From positions 1 to 64,000 of the forward strand of contig CAJVZD010000006.1 in the NCBI GenBank assembly GCA_913019905.1: 64,000 nt of DNA. The letters run 5' to 3'. Every line of letters starts with the position of its first letter. Position 1 is the first letter of the stretch. A program made the translations under genes and the position numbers. This DNA comes from an uncultured Cellvibrionales bacterium. GTDB taxonomy: Bacteria; Pseudomonadota; Gammaproteobacteria; Pseudomonadales; Dasaniaceae. Below are positions 9,829-19,104 of this stretch, in pieces. A model generated the notes under the pieces. That model was given only the letters and a program-made list of their open reading frames with translations, had not been told where the DNA came from and ran no database searches.

Positions 9829-10911
9829 ATGAAAGAGTCGATACTTAGTAAGCTGGAAATATTGCTTGATCGCTATGAAGAGTTGGGCGCCTTGCTCAGT
9901 GATGCCGAAATTATCAGTGATCAAGTAAAGTTCCGCGCTTTCTCGAAAGAATATTCAGAAATAGAGCCTGTTGTAAAATCCTTTGAAAGCTATCGGCAAA
10001 CGACTTGCGATATTGAAGAGGCGCAAGCATTACTAAAAGACGGCGATGCCGATATGCGCGAAATGGCTCAAGAGGAGTTTTTGGATGCTCAGAAGCGCCG
10101 GGATTTGTTGGAAGTCGACCTGCAAAAGCTGTTGCTACCCCGCGATCCAAATGACTCCAGCAATGTGTTTCTGGAAATTCGAGCGGGAACCGGTGGCGAT
10201 GAAGCAGCGATTTTTTCGGGTGATTTATTTCGTATGTACAGTCGCTACGCGGAAAAAGTCGGCTGGAAGATAGAGGTTGTTAGTATGCGAGTCGGGGATC
10301 ACGGTGGCTATAAAGAGATTATTAGCCGTGTAACCGGTAAAGATGTGTTTGCTCAGTTTAAATTTGAATCTGGTGCTCACCGGGTCCAGCGGGTTCCCGA
10401 AACCGAGTCGCAAGGTCGTGTTCATACGTCGGCCTGTACCGTGGCGATAATGCCTGAGGTTGAAGGGGTAGATGAAATTCAGATAAACAAAAATGACTTA
10501 AGAGTGGATACTTTTCGAGCTTCCGGTTCCGGTGGTCAGCACGTCAACAAAACTGATTCGGCTATCCGACTGACGCATTTACCTACGGGTATTGTTGTTG
10601 AATGCCAGGATGAACGTTCGCAACACAAAAACAAAGCGCGCGCTATGTCACTGCTGCAGGCTCGGATTTTGAGTGGTGTACAGGAAAAACAGCAGCAAGA
10701 GCAGGCCGATGAGCGTCGTAATCTGGTTGGTAGCGGCGATCGTTCAGAGCGGATTAGAACCTACAACTATCCCCAGGGAAGAATTACCGACCACCGAATC
10801 AATTTAACTCTATACAAGCTCAGCGAAGTAATGGATGGTTCTTTAAGTGAAGTAATAGAGCCTTTACGTAACGAACATCAGGCTGATTTGCTCGCCTCGA
10901 TGGGGGATTAA
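9829..10911 (+). CDS. prfA: Peptide chain release factor 1
   Basis: Recognises UAA and UAG and triggers peptide release. The GGQ motif sits in [14 protein letters not shown] near residue 233, and the stop-codon recognition tripeptide region reads [10 protein letters not shown] (PxT type). The length of 360 aa is the family norm. It lies between hemA and prmC, whose product methylates the GGQ glutamine. Confidence 0.97.
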   Translation: MKESILSKLEILLDRYEELGALLSDAEIISDQVKFRAFSKEYSEIEPVVKSFESYRQTTCDIEEAQALLKDGDADMREMAQEEFLDAQKRRDLLEVDLQKLLLPRDPNDSSNVFLEIRAGTGGDEAAIFSGDLFRMYSRYAEKVGWKIEVVSMRVGDHGGYKEIISRVTGKDVFAQFKFESGAHRVQRVPETESQGRVHTSACTVAIMPEVEGVDEIQINKNDLRVDTFRASGSGGQHVNKTDSAIRLTHLPTGIVVECQDERSQHKNKARAMSLLQARILSGVQEKQQQEQADERRNLVGSGDRSERIRTYNYPQGRITDHRINLTLYKLSEVMDGSLSEVIEPLRNEHQADLLASMGD

Positions 10912-10930
10912 TGTTCGAGCTTTCCAGATA

Positions 10931-11806
10931 ATGACTACCATCGCGCAGCTGATTTCAGAGCACGAAATACTGAAGCGAGTTAGCGATAGCGCGAGGCGTG
11001 ATGTAGAGATATTGCTCTGTCATTGCCTACAAAAGAATACGGGCTATCTTGTTGCCTGGCCCGAAGTGGAGGTCTGCGAAACCCTTGTCGACCATTTTCG
11101 ATCGCTGTTAGCGCGCCGGGTACGAGGTGAGCCGATAGCCTATTTGGTGGGTCAGCAAGGTTTTTGGACCTTGGATCTGTTGGTAAGTCCGGCGACACTT
11201 ATCCCTCGCCCCGAAACCGAACTATTGGTCGAGCATATTCTGGATATGTACAGTGGGTCGGAAGAAAAAAGGATACTTGATCTGGGAACTGGAACAGGCG
11301 CTATAGCATTAGCGCTGGCATCCGAGAGACCGGATTGGCATATCGTCGCTTGCGATATCGAGTGTGCCGCGATTGAATTAGCAAAAAGAAATCAGACGAG
11401 AGCCTTGCCAAGCCCAAACAATGTATCGTTTTTACAATCGAATTGGTTTGATAATATCGAGTTTCAATCTTTTAATATTATCGTAAGCAATCCGCCTTAT
11501 ATTGATCCCGAAGACCCGCACTTGCAGCGCGGTGATGTTCGCTTCGAGCCATCTGCTGCGCTGATTTCACAACATAAAGGTCTGGCTGACATTGAAAAAA
11601 TCATTTCACAGGCGCCGCAGTTTTTGACAAATACCGGGTGGTTGTTATTTGAGCACGGGTTTGATCAGGGCGTAAATGTTCGTGAGCTCTTAAACAGTGG
11701 CGGTTTCGATAAGGTATTTACCCGTCAGGATCTCGCTGGTCTCGATCGGATTAGCTGCGGTCAATTACGAGAAGCCTATGACGCTTCCACAGGAGACGTT
11801 AGGTGA
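10931..11806 (+). CDS. prmC: Release factor glutamine methyltransferase
   Basis: SAM-dependent N5-methylation of the GGQ glutamine in RF1 and RF2. It has the SAM loop DLGTGTGAIALAL near residue 117 and the glutamine-methylase motif NPPY in SNPPYIDPED near residue 191. The length is 291 aa. It starts 19 bp after prfA and overlaps the moeB start, so the run prfA-prmC-moeB is one operon. Confidence 0.96.
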   Translation: MTTIAQLISEHEILKRVSDSARRDVEILLCHCLQKNTGYLVAWPEVEVCETLVDHFRSLLARRVRGEPIAYLVGQQGFWTLDLLVSPATLIPRPETELLVEHILDMYSGSEEKRILDLGTGTGAIALALASERPDWHIVACDIECAAIELAKRNQTRALPSPNNVSFLQSNWFDNIEFQSFNIIVSNPPYIDPEDPHLQRGDVRFEPSAALISQHKGLADIEKIISQAPQFLTNTGWLLFEHGFDQGVNVRELLNSGGFDKVFTRQDLAGLDRISCGQLREAYDASTGDVR

Positions 11807-12552
11807 ATGATCAGCAATTGCTACGATATAGTCGTCAAGTCATGCTCGACGGTTTTGATTACGAAGCACAGCAGTGTTTGTTGGATTCTAAAGCCCTGGT
11901 TATTGGTTTAGGAGGGCTGGGTTGCCCCGTCGCTATGTATCTGGCTGCGGCGGGGGTTGGACAATTGTGGCTCGCTGATTTTGATCAGGTTGATCTGAGT
12001 AATTTACAAAGGCAGATCGCGCACGGAGAGTCAGACATAAACAGGCCTAAAGTCATTTCGGCTAGTGAAGAGATTAAACGGATTAACTCCGATACTCAGG
12101 TTGTATCTATTAACGAAAAGCTAACTAATAAACTTTTGTGCGATGCCGTTGCCAGTGTTGATGTTGTTGTCGATTGCAGCGACAACTTTAGTACGCGTTT
12201 TGAGATTAATCGTGTTTGTTATTCTCAAAAAAAACCACTGGTGTCGGGTGCTGCCATAAGAAGTGAAGGGCAGGTTGCTGTATTTGACCCCAGAAATGTG
12301 CTGAGTCCATGTTACCGATGTTTGTATAATGATACGCTGGACGACGCTCAGCTTAGCTGTTCAGAAAGCGGGGTGTTAGCACCGCTGGTGGGCGTTATCG
12401 GTTCTATACAGGCGTTGGAGGCGATAAAAGTGCTGACAAGCTTTGGTGAAACATTGGTCGGAAAATTGTTAGTGTTTGACGCTAAAGTCATGGAGTGGCG
12501 TAAATTGACCATTCCCAAAAATAGCGTTTGTCCCATCTGTTCTGTTCAATAA
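11803..12552 (+). CDS. moeB: Molybdopterin-synthase adenylyltransferase / ThiF-HesA-MoeB protein
   Basis: E1-like adenylating enzyme that activates the C-terminus of MoaD-type sulfur carriers. The ATP loop GLGGLGCPVAMYLAAAG lies near residue 36, VDCSDNFSTRFEIN near 128, and two CxxC zinc pairs (CYRC and CPIC) near 178 and at the C-terminus. The start is GTG, overlapping the prmC stop, with AGGAG eight bases upstream. MoeB and ThiF are hard to separate by sequence; the prmC neighbour favours MoeB. Confidence 0.9.
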   Translation: MNDQQLLRYSRQVMLDGFDYEAQQCLLDSKALVIGLGGLGCPVAMYLAAAGVGQLWLADFDQVDLSNLQRQIAHGESDINRPKVISASEEIKRINSDTQVVSINEKLTNKLLCDAVASVDVVVDCSDNFSTRFEINRVCYSQKKPLVSGAAIRSEGQVAVFDPRNVLSPCYRCLYNDTLDDAQLSCSESGVLAPLVGVIGSIQALEAIKVLTSFGETLVGKLLVFDAKVMEWRKLTIPKNSVCPICSVQ

Positions 12553-12646
12553 TTTTGAAACTGGTGCAAAATATTGCTGGATTATTGAAGTTCTGTTAGG
12601 GCTTGGCAATTGTCACTATTATTGTTCCAGTCATCGGTGCTGAAAA

Positions 12647-15600
12647 TCACGCCAGATTTTCCACAATCTCGTATAGGTTTTCTTCTTTAGTGATTGCAGT
12701 GGAAAGGTCGTTAGCACTCAGTGGGGTGCTGAAAATATACCCCTGTAATTCATCGCATTTCATTGCTCTAATGATATTGAGTTGTTCGGTTGTTTCAACG
12801 CCCTCGGCGACGACGTTGAGCTTGAGTCCGTGGGCGAGGTTTACAATGTTCTCGGCGATGATAAGCCCTGATTTGTCAGAAACAATTTCCGCTACAAACG
12901 ATCTGTCGATCTTTAAGCTGTCGACGGGAAATCGTCGCAAATAACTCAGTGAAGAATAACCTGTGCCAAAATCATCCAGAGATAGTTTTACTCCGATTTC
13001 TTTTAGTTGCTTCATGATTTTTATAGCCTCGTCGGCATTGTCAATGATCGCGCCTTCGGTAATTTCCAGTTCGAGGTTTTTGGCGGGTAGTTGGCTGTCT
13101 TTCAGTACTTTCTTTATTGTGTCAACTAAGTCGCTGTTGTTAAATTGTATCCCCGAGATATTGACGGCGATGCTTTCAAAGGAAGAGTTCTCAGCAATCC
13201 AGGGGACGGCTTGTTCACAAGCTTGTTTCAAAACAAACTCTCCGATTGACCAGATCAGGCCGTTTTCCTCAGCGATGCTAATAAATTCTCCCGGGGAAAC
13301 TACGCCGTATTTTGAAGACTTCCAGCGAAGCAAGGCTTCAGCACCAATAATAAAACCTGTTTCCAGAGAAACTTGCGGCTGGTAGTTCAAAAATAGTTCG
13401 CCCCGTTCGATAGCGACACGAAGTTCGGATTCAAGGTTCATGCGGCGAACAATTTTGTGATGCAATTCCTCAGTATAAAACTGATAATTGTTGCGTCCCT
13501 GATCTTTTGCGTGATACATCGCTGTATCAGCTTTACGCAAGAGCTCACCGCCGTTGTCGCCGTCCGTTGGGAAAATAGCGATGCCAATACTTGGGGAGAC
13601 CTGCAGTCTATAGTCTTCTATGACAATCTCATCTGACATTACTTCTATAACACCGTCCGCGACTTTAGCCGCATTGTAAGGTGCGATGATATCTTCAATA
13701 AGAATGGCGAATTCATCGCCACCCAGTCGTGCCACCGTGTCGACGTTCCTAACTCGTTTCATAAGGCGTTTACCGACTTCTTTTAGCAGCTCGTCGCCGA
13801 CATCGTGTCCCAAAGAATCGTTCACATGTTTGAATTGGTCCAGGTCGATGTAAAGCAGAGCGTGTTTTTGCGGTATCCTCTGTGCCTTGTCGATAGCAAG
13901 TTGTAGGTGATCTTGAAAAAGTGCGCGATTATATAACCCCGTTAGGTTGTCAGTGTATCCCAGCTTTCTTAACTGTTCTTCTTGTTTTTTGTATTGAGAG
14001 ACATCTCTGATAGCAAGTGTTTGCACTGATTCTTCATTAAATGTCCCTGATCGTGTTCGCACCTCCACGTGAATATCATTGCCGTCGGAATGTTTCAGGG
14101 TAAATTCGCCAACATGTTCATGGCTACTTGAAGAATTTAACGGTAGGGACGAAAGCTGAGATTCACCGAAGAGCAAGTTTCCGTTTGTCCCTATCAACTG
14201 TTCCGGCTTGTAGCCAAACAGGTGTTCGCTGGCGCTATTTGCGTCGACTATTTTTTCGTTTTGAAATATCAATATAGATTCAAAGGTTGAGTCCGTTATC
14301 TCCCGCCAGCGGACTTCCTGTTCTTTGTAGGCCATATTTGATTCTTTGTAACCGGTGATATCCTGTAGTGTCCCAAGTAACTTTGATGTTTTTTCTTCTG
14401 TTGGCTTCTTTTCAAAATCACCATTGACGAGAAAGTATCGGTAATTGTCATTTTCGTCTGTTAGTTTAAATTCACATTGAAAACCAGTGCCGGTATTCTT
14501 TGCCTTCAGGAATGCTCTGCTCAACCGGGCTTTGCCAATAGGGTCAATTTTTTTGAATACTTTATTTATGGCGTTTTCAGTATCGAAGAACGTGAGAGGT
14601 AGAATTTTGTATACATTTTCTGACATAAAGTAGTCGTTGGATTCCACATCCCAATACCAATTTCCAAAATTGGAAATATTCAGTAATTGTTGACTTTGAT
14701 GTTGGTGATTTTTGAGCCGTGATATTTCTGTGGTCGCCGCAGCCATCGATTCGGACGTTTTGTAAGTCAATCCCATAGCATAGACGATGGCTTGTAAAGC
14801 TAAGGCTACGTTGAATGTATTGTTGGCTTGCAATATTGAAAAGCTGTTAGTCGGAAGAAGGTATATAACACATAGAGGCAGTAAGAAGACGAGTCCTCCA
14901 GCGAGGGGGAAGATGGCTATTTTATGTCCTGCCTTCACTTGGGAGATAGCCGCGGTTATGCCCAGCGCAGACATCATTATCATGATATTTACGATAATGT
15001 GATCTGATATTGCGGGCGTCAATAGATTCGACGTTAAAGCTAGCAGAGAGACCCAGACGGAGACTAATAGAAGCTTGTCGATTAGAGGGTTGCGTTTGGA
15101 TGTATCCAGCAGTTTTCTTAAGAAGAGGCTGCCAGTAATTGCAAGTAGCGTGGTGATAGCGGCCGAAAAGAAGCTTGTTAGATCTAAAGGGTACTTAGTC
15201 GTTTGTGCGAGCAGCCCCATGTTAATGTAAACATGGGCAGCGGAACTCAGCAATAAGGCGAATAGATAAAGGCGTATTTTATCTCTAAAGGAAAAGTAAT
15301 TAGTCAGCATGTAAACTAATAGTACGAGCAGGGACCCTAAGATAAGGCCCTGATACAGTCTAATGTTAAGCGAATTGCTTAAATGAGTTTGGTCAGTATA
15401 AATCTTCGGTATTAGCGGTGACGTCGTCGGTTCAAACACGTGCAAGAAATACTGGCGGGTTGTACCCGGTGGAAGTTCAAAGGCAAGGATGTTTAGCTGG
15501 TCTCGAAGGAGTAATTTTGACAGTGAGTAGCTGTTATGTGCTTGTTTTCTTCCGCTATCAGTGTCGTTAAACTGATAAAAGCTCATGCTTTCAAGTTTGG

Positions 15601-15976
15601 AGTCTCCGCTTTCCAGCCATAGGCGCACTAAATTATTGCCGTTGTTTGTCAGAGAAAAACGCAGCCAGTAAGTGCCCTTTATCCCTAAAAAGTGATTTGG
15701 GTTATCGCCAATTTTTTTGAATTGACTTGAATGTTGTGGCTGTTGAATCTGTTCTATGCTGAGTGATTGAGGCTGTGGCTGATAGAACTCTACGTAGCTT
15801 ATCGACGAATTATCATCAGTGAGTATGTTTGATGTAGGAACAGGTGTTAGGGCGTGCGTTGTATTGCACGATAGCAGTATCGCAAAAATACCCGCAAACA
15901 TGCGGTTGGCGAGTTTTGACAGGAGGATCTTGTAACTGCACAAATCCTTTTTTACAGCTGTTGCATGTTTATTCAT
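12647..15976 (-). CDS. Membrane-bound GGDEF-EAL protein with 7TMR-DISM sensor and PAS domains
   Basis: A 1109-aa cyclic-di-GMP enzyme. The order is signal peptide (about 1-43), periplasmic DISMED2-type sensor (about 45-185), seven membrane helices (about 200-410), two PAS domains (about 430-545 and 545-665), GGDEF (about 670-835) and EAL (about 845-1095). The cyclase site GGDEF is intact, and an inhibitory I-site RNVD stands exactly five residues before it. The phosphodiesterase part also looks active: EALLRW, NISG, ELEITEG, DDFGTGYSSL and EGVET are all present. It may therefore make or break c-di-GMP depending on the periplasmic ligand. It is convergent with moeB. The position is occupied by murI in Pseudomonas as I recall. 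Confidence 0.93.
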   Translation of the reverse strand: MNKHATAVKKDLCSYKILLSKLANRMFAGIFAILLSCNTTHALTPVPTSNILTDDNSSISYVEFYQPQPQSLSIEQIQQPQHSSQFKKIGDNPNHFLGIKGTYWLRFSLTNNGNNLVRLWLESGDSKLESMSFYQFNDTDSGRKQAHNSYSLSKLLLRDQLNILAFELPPGTTRQYFLHVFEPTTSPLIPKIYTDQTHLSNSLNIRLYQGLILGSLLVLLVYMLTNYFSFRDKIRLYLFALLLSSAAHVYINMGLLAQTTKYPLDLTSFFSAAITTLLAITGSLFLRKLLDTSKRNPLIDKLLLVSVWVSLLALTSNLLTPAISDHIIVNIMIMMSALGITAAISQVKAGHKIAIFPLAGGLVFLLPLCVIYLLPTNSFSILQANNTFNVALALQAIVYAMGLTYKTSESMAAATTEISRLKNHQHQSQQLLNISNFGNWYWDVESNDYFMSENVYKILPLTFFDTENAINKVFKKIDPIGKARLSRAFLKAKNTGTGFQCEFKLTDENDNYRYFLVNGDFEKKPTEEKTSKLLGTLQDITGYKESNMAYKEQEVRWREITDSTFESILIFQNEKIVDANSASEHLFGYKPEQLIGTNGNLLFGESQLSSLPLNSSSSHEHVGEFTLKHSDGNDIHVEVRTRSGTFNEESVQTLAIRDVSQYKKQEEQLRKLGYTDNLTGLYNRALFQDHLQLAIDKAQRIPQKHALLYIDLDQFKHVNDSLGHDVGDELLKEVGKRLMKRVRNVDTVARLGGDEFAILIEDIIAPYNAAKVADGVIEVMSDEIVIEDYRLQVSPSIGIAIFPTDGDNGGELLRKADTAMYHAKDQGRNNYQFYTEELHHKIVRRMNLESELRVAIERGELFLNYQPQVSLETGFIIGAEALLRWKSSKYGVVSPGEFISIAEENGLIWSIGEFVLKQACEQAVPWIAENSSFESIAVNISGIQFNNSDLVDTIKKVLKDSQLPAKNLELEITEGAIIDNADEAIKIMKQLKEIGVKLSLDDFGTGYSSLSYLRRFPVDSLKIDRSFVAEIVSDKSGLIIAENIVNLAHGLKLNVVAEGVETTEQLNIIRAMKCDELQGYIFSTPLSANDLSTAITKEENLYEIVENLA

Positions 15977-16338
15977 TGTGTTTTCTTAGTGTTCGGTAAT
16001 TTATTCTGAAATCTGTCGGGCATCCTTTCTCTCAATTATTCTTTTCAAAATATTTAAGTACTGGTTGCAGCTAGCAGGCTTTTGACTGCTAAAGTGATAA
16101 TTGGAGCCCCAATATATACTATATATTTCAGCTAGATAGAGTAGATTTAAAGTATCTGTAGAAAATGTGACTTTCTGCAGAGTAATTATAGATAATAATT
16201 TCAATTTAGCCGTTCGCATGACCTTTAATTGATCAATCACCTCGGTTTTGGTTCTTTTAAGTATTATTCGGGTTAAAAATGTTAGAGTGTAAGGCCAATT
16301 CATAAGTGCTGTTAAATTGAAGAAAAGAGAAGAATACA
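15977..16338. other. AT-rich divergent gap between GGDEF-EAL gene and rhlB
   Basis: A 362-bp AT-rich intergenic region that must contain the promoters of both divergent genes. A 112-codon minus-strand frame (16001-16339) spans it but has no family signature and a biased composition typical of AT-rich spacer. No clear promoter or repeat could be fixed. Confidence 0.4.
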
Positions 16339-17661
16339 TTGTTAGGTAAATTATTTGGAAAGAAACAGGCGGCTACCGTACCGGCAGAACAGGTTGGTAC
16401 TTCCGAGACGAAACCGCGCCGACGAAAAAGTCATTCTAAAGAATCAGGCAAGGCTAAGAAGGAGGTGTGGACAATTGATCAATTTCAGGTGCCGGCAGTT
16501 GAAGGCAAGACTCGGTTTCACGATTTGGGGCTCGATGATCGTTTGATGCATGGTATTGCGGATTTAGGCTTTGAGTATTGCTCTCCTATTCAGGCTGGAG
16601 TTTTGCCACAAACACTTCAGGGTCACGATGCGATAGGCAAAGCACAAACAGGTACGGGCAAGACCGCTGCCTTTTTGGTCACGATAATTAATGATTTGTT
16701 AAACCACCCGGTCGAAGAGGAGCGTTATGCCGGTGAACCGCGGGCTTTGGTGATTGCTCCAACGCGAGAGTTAGTCGTACAAATTGGCGAGGACGCACGG
16801 CTCCTAACAAAACACACAGGTTTGACGGTGGCAACTTTGATCGGCGGTATGGATTATCAAAAGCAATTGAATCAGCTTAAGGGTTCTTTGGTTGATATTG
16901 TTGTTGCGTCTCCGGGCCGATTGCTGGACTTCCAAAGTCGCAAAGACTTATATCTCGATCGGATCGAGTTTTTGGTCATCGATGAGGCAGACCGTATGTT
17001 GGATATGGGGTTTATCCCCCAGGTTCGTCGAATCGTTCGTAGTACTCCACGGCGAGAGGATCGGCAAACTCTATTGTTTAGCGCAACTTTTACACCTGAA
17101 GTCATTAGTTTAACAGAGCAGTGGACATACGAGCCCTTTAAGCTTGAGATCGAGCCAGAGAGTGTTGCGACGGACACAGTCGATCAAAAAGTCTATATAG
17201 TTTCGACGGATGAAAAATATAAGTTACTGCGCAACATCATTAAACAGCCAGAAGTGACTAGTGCCATTGTTTTTGCCAATCGGCGTGACCAGACCAGGAA
17301 ACTGTACGAACGCTTGCAAAAGGCCGGAATTCGCTGCGGGATACTCTCGGGAGAGGTTCCTCAAAATAAGCGAACGAGTACGCTTAAGAGCTTCAAAGAT
17401 GGGCGATTGCAGGTGTTGGTTGCAACGGATGTGGCCGGCCGTGGTATTCATGTAGACGGTATCAGTCATGTTGTGAACTATACACTGCCAGAAGATCCTG
17501 AAGATTATGTTCACAGAATTGGTCGAACAGGGCGCGCAGGAGCAAAGGGTACATCAATTAGTTTTGCATGCGAAGATGACGCATTTCTCCTCGGGCCGTT
17601 GGAAGAGTTATTGGGTGCGAAGATAAATTGTGAACAACCTCCCGAGGAATTGCTCAACTAA
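16339..17661 (+). CDS. rhlB: ATP-dependent RNA helicase RhlB
   Basis: DEAD-box RNA helicase that in enterobacteria works with RNase E in the RNA degradosome. Motif I AQTGTGKT is at residues 102-109, motif II is VIDEADRML, motif III is FSATF, and motifs V and VI are [14 protein letters not shown] and [11 protein letters not shown] basic N-terminal extension (about residues 20-45, rich in Lys and Arg) is typical of the Pseudomonas-type RhlB. The length is 440 aa. The start is probably TTG at 16339, with a purine-rich AGAGAAG upstream. Assignment to RhlB over other DEAD-box paralogues rests on overall similarity. Confidence 0.85.
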   Translation: MLGKLFGKKQAATVPAEQVGTSETKPRRRKSHSKESGKAKKEVWTIDQFQVPAVEGKTRFHDLGLDDRLMHGIADLGFEYCSPIQAGVLPQTLQGHDAIGKAQTGTGKTAAFLVTIINDLLNHPVEEERYAGEPRALVIAPTRELVVQIGEDARLLTKHTGLTVATLIGGMDYQKQLNQLKGSLVDIVVASPGRLLDFQSRKDLYLDRIEFLVIDEADRMLDMGFIPQVRRIVRSTPRREDRQTLLFSATFTPEVISLTEQWTYEPFKLEIEPESVATDTVDQKVYIVSTDEKYKLLRNIIKQPEVTSAIVFANRRDQTRKLYERLQKAGIRCGILSGEVPQNKRTSTLKSFKDGRLQVLVATDVAGRGIHVDGISHVVNYTLPEDPEDYVHRIGRTGRAGAKGTSISFACEDDAFLLGPLEELLGAKINCEQPPEELLN

Positions 17662-17754
17662 GCCTTTCTTTCTTCCGGCTCAGCCGGCTTCTTACTGAAG
17701 GTTATCAGTAGCAGATGAAGATTTATCGACTTTGGTTAAGTCGATAGATGCCCC

Positions 17755-18492
17755 TTAGTTTTGTAATTCTTCGACCCAGTAAATCGTTGCGCCGCACACC
17801 GCTGCGGGCATAATAATAAAATTCACTATCGGTATCATGGTGCCTAACATTACTCCTCCACCAAACCCCAGACTTGTCATCCGGTGTTGAGCAATAGCTG
17901 TCTTTACTTCGTTCAAAGAATGCTTGTGGTTATCCATGGGATAGTCACAATATTGCAATGACATCATCCATGCGCCGAGTAAAAACCATAAGGCGGTAGA
18001 TATCGGCGGAAAAATAAAAGTGAAGACGATACTAATTATTGCCACCAATAGGGCTCGTGGCAGGTAGTACGCGATTTTGTGGATTTCCTTGCTCATCGAT
18101 CTGGGAGCATCTTTTAACGCTTGTGCAAAGGTTTCCTTCCCTATTACCTCTTTTCCGACTAAAAGCTCTTCCACTTTTTCCGCCAATAGACCGTTAAAGG
18201 GAGAGGCAATGATGTTCGCGACAATGCTAAAGGTGTACATAACGATAACCAATAGCAAAGAAACGACCAGAGGCCAAATGATCCACCGCAAGAAATCTAG
18301 CCATTCCCACAGCGAGTCCATTATTTGATCAATCCAGTCGCTAAATTGACCGAGGCTAAGTGTAATGAGTAGGATAAATATCGCTGTGTTCATTAACAGA
18401 GGGACTAAAACGAACGGACGTAGTTCGGGTATCAGCAGTAGCTCAAACCCCCTGACTAAATAACTCAAACCTCGAACGGGGTTGCCTTTCAC
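17755..18492 (-). CDS. cysZ: Sulfate transporter CysZ
   Basis: Inner-membrane sulfate permease feeding cysteine synthesis. It has the typical four hydrophobic stretches and the family hallmarks IASPFNGLLAEKVEEL, SLQYCDYPMDNHKHS and FIIMPAAVCGATIYWVE. The start is set at GTG 18492, because AAGGAG stands five bases upstream; a longer frame to 18546 lacks such a site. That gives 245 aa, close to E. coli CysZ. GTG overlaps the stop codon of the upstream CWC gene (GTGA), implying coupled translation. Confidence 0.9.
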   Translation of the reverse strand: MKGNPVRGLSYLVRGFELLLIPELRPFVLVPLLMNTAIFILLITLSLGQFSDWIDQIMDSLWEWLDFLRWIIWPLVVSLLLVIVMYTFSIVANIIASPFNGLLAEKVEELLVGKEVIGKETFAQALKDAPRSMSKEIHKIAYYLPRALLVAIISIVFTFIFPPISTALWFLLGAWMMSLQYCDYPMDNHKHSLNEVKTAIAQHRMTSLGFGGGVMLGTMIPIVNFIIMPAAVCGATIYWVEELQN

Positions 18493-18698
18493 AGAATCTC
18501 CTTGCTTAAGTGCGTGATTTTTGTGGCGCATTGTTGGCAAATGCACTGATTTTTTTTGTCTATTTTGGCGGCGTTAAGCACAGCATTTTGCTCAAATTCT
18601 ACCTTTTGACACCAGCACTTCTGGGCGTTTTCATCAATGGCTACCGCGCATTGATTGGGCGTGTTACACAGTGGGCACTGCGTGCTGTCGGTAGCCAT
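18489..18698 (-). CDS. Small cysteine-rich CWC-family protein
   Basis: A 69-aa protein with four Cys-containing pairs: CPLCNTPNQC near the start, CWC at about residues 28-30, and CICQQC near 53-58. This resembles the cysteine-rich CWC family (PF14375), of unknown function and probably zinc-binding. It overlaps cysZ by 4 bp, so the two form a mini-operon. The ribosome-binding site is weak. Confidence 0.75.
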   Translation of the reverse strand: MATDSTQCPLCNTPNQCAVAIDENAQKCWCQKVEFEQNAVLNAAKIDKKNQCICQQCATKITHLSKEIL

Positions 18699-18841
18699 CA
18701 GGGTTATTCGCCGGTAGTAGGTTAGGTGTATTTTATGGATTTTACACTTTTTGTCGACTTCCGTTTGTCTTTATCTGGCTGAAATCAAATATATTGTCGC
18801 TGCCGCCCAAACTACGGTTAGTGACCTGCCCGGCCTTCAGG

Positions 18842-18847
18842 TATAAT
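18842..18847 (+). promoter_or_regulatory. Candidate -10 element TATAAT upstream of proA
   Basis: A perfect TATAAT, but the best -35 at 17-18 bp spacing (TTAGTG) is poor. It precedes a duplicated 14-mer and a terminator-like hairpin in the 406-bp gap before proA. Confidence 0.3.
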
Positions 18848-18850
18848 GCC

Positions 18851-18878
18851 GGGAAATAGTGTCTGGGAAATAGTGTCC
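18851..18878. repeat. Tandem 14-bp duplication
   Basis: gggaaatagtgtct followed immediately by gggaaatagtgtcc, differing only at the last base. It lies in the proA leader just after the TATAAT box. Confidence 0.8.
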
Positions 18879-18904
18879 GCAGAAAGGCCTCCGGGAGTAG
18901 CTCC

Positions 18905-18945
18905 GGATAAGTTCCGGTAACGGTAGCGCTTATCCATAGCTTTTT
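18905..18945 (+). terminator. Terminator-like hairpin in the proA leader
   Basis: GGATAAG (18905-18911) pairs with CTTATCC (18929-18935), with an inner CCG/CGG stem, and is followed by ATAGCTTTTTG. On the plus strand it could end a short transcript or act as an attenuator 160 bp before proA. The remainder of the 18699-19104 gap shows nothing recognised. Confidence 0.4.
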
Positions 18946-19104
18946 GTTCTCGACACGGGGGCTGCCTGAGATTGAAATATGGGGCCCATTATGAAAAAGA
19001 GTTGCCTCTAGTTTAGAGCATTGCAGGGCTTGTTTTTATAGCGGCGAAGCCTACGCGATTGAATGAAAACGTACTAAATACTGAAGAATTTGGGTTGAAC
19101 ATTG

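Noticed and set aside
16001..16339. 112-codon minus-strand frame between the GGDEF-EAL gene and rhlB
   Set aside because: AT-rich, no domain or motif, covers the whole divergent promoter gap; likely chance.
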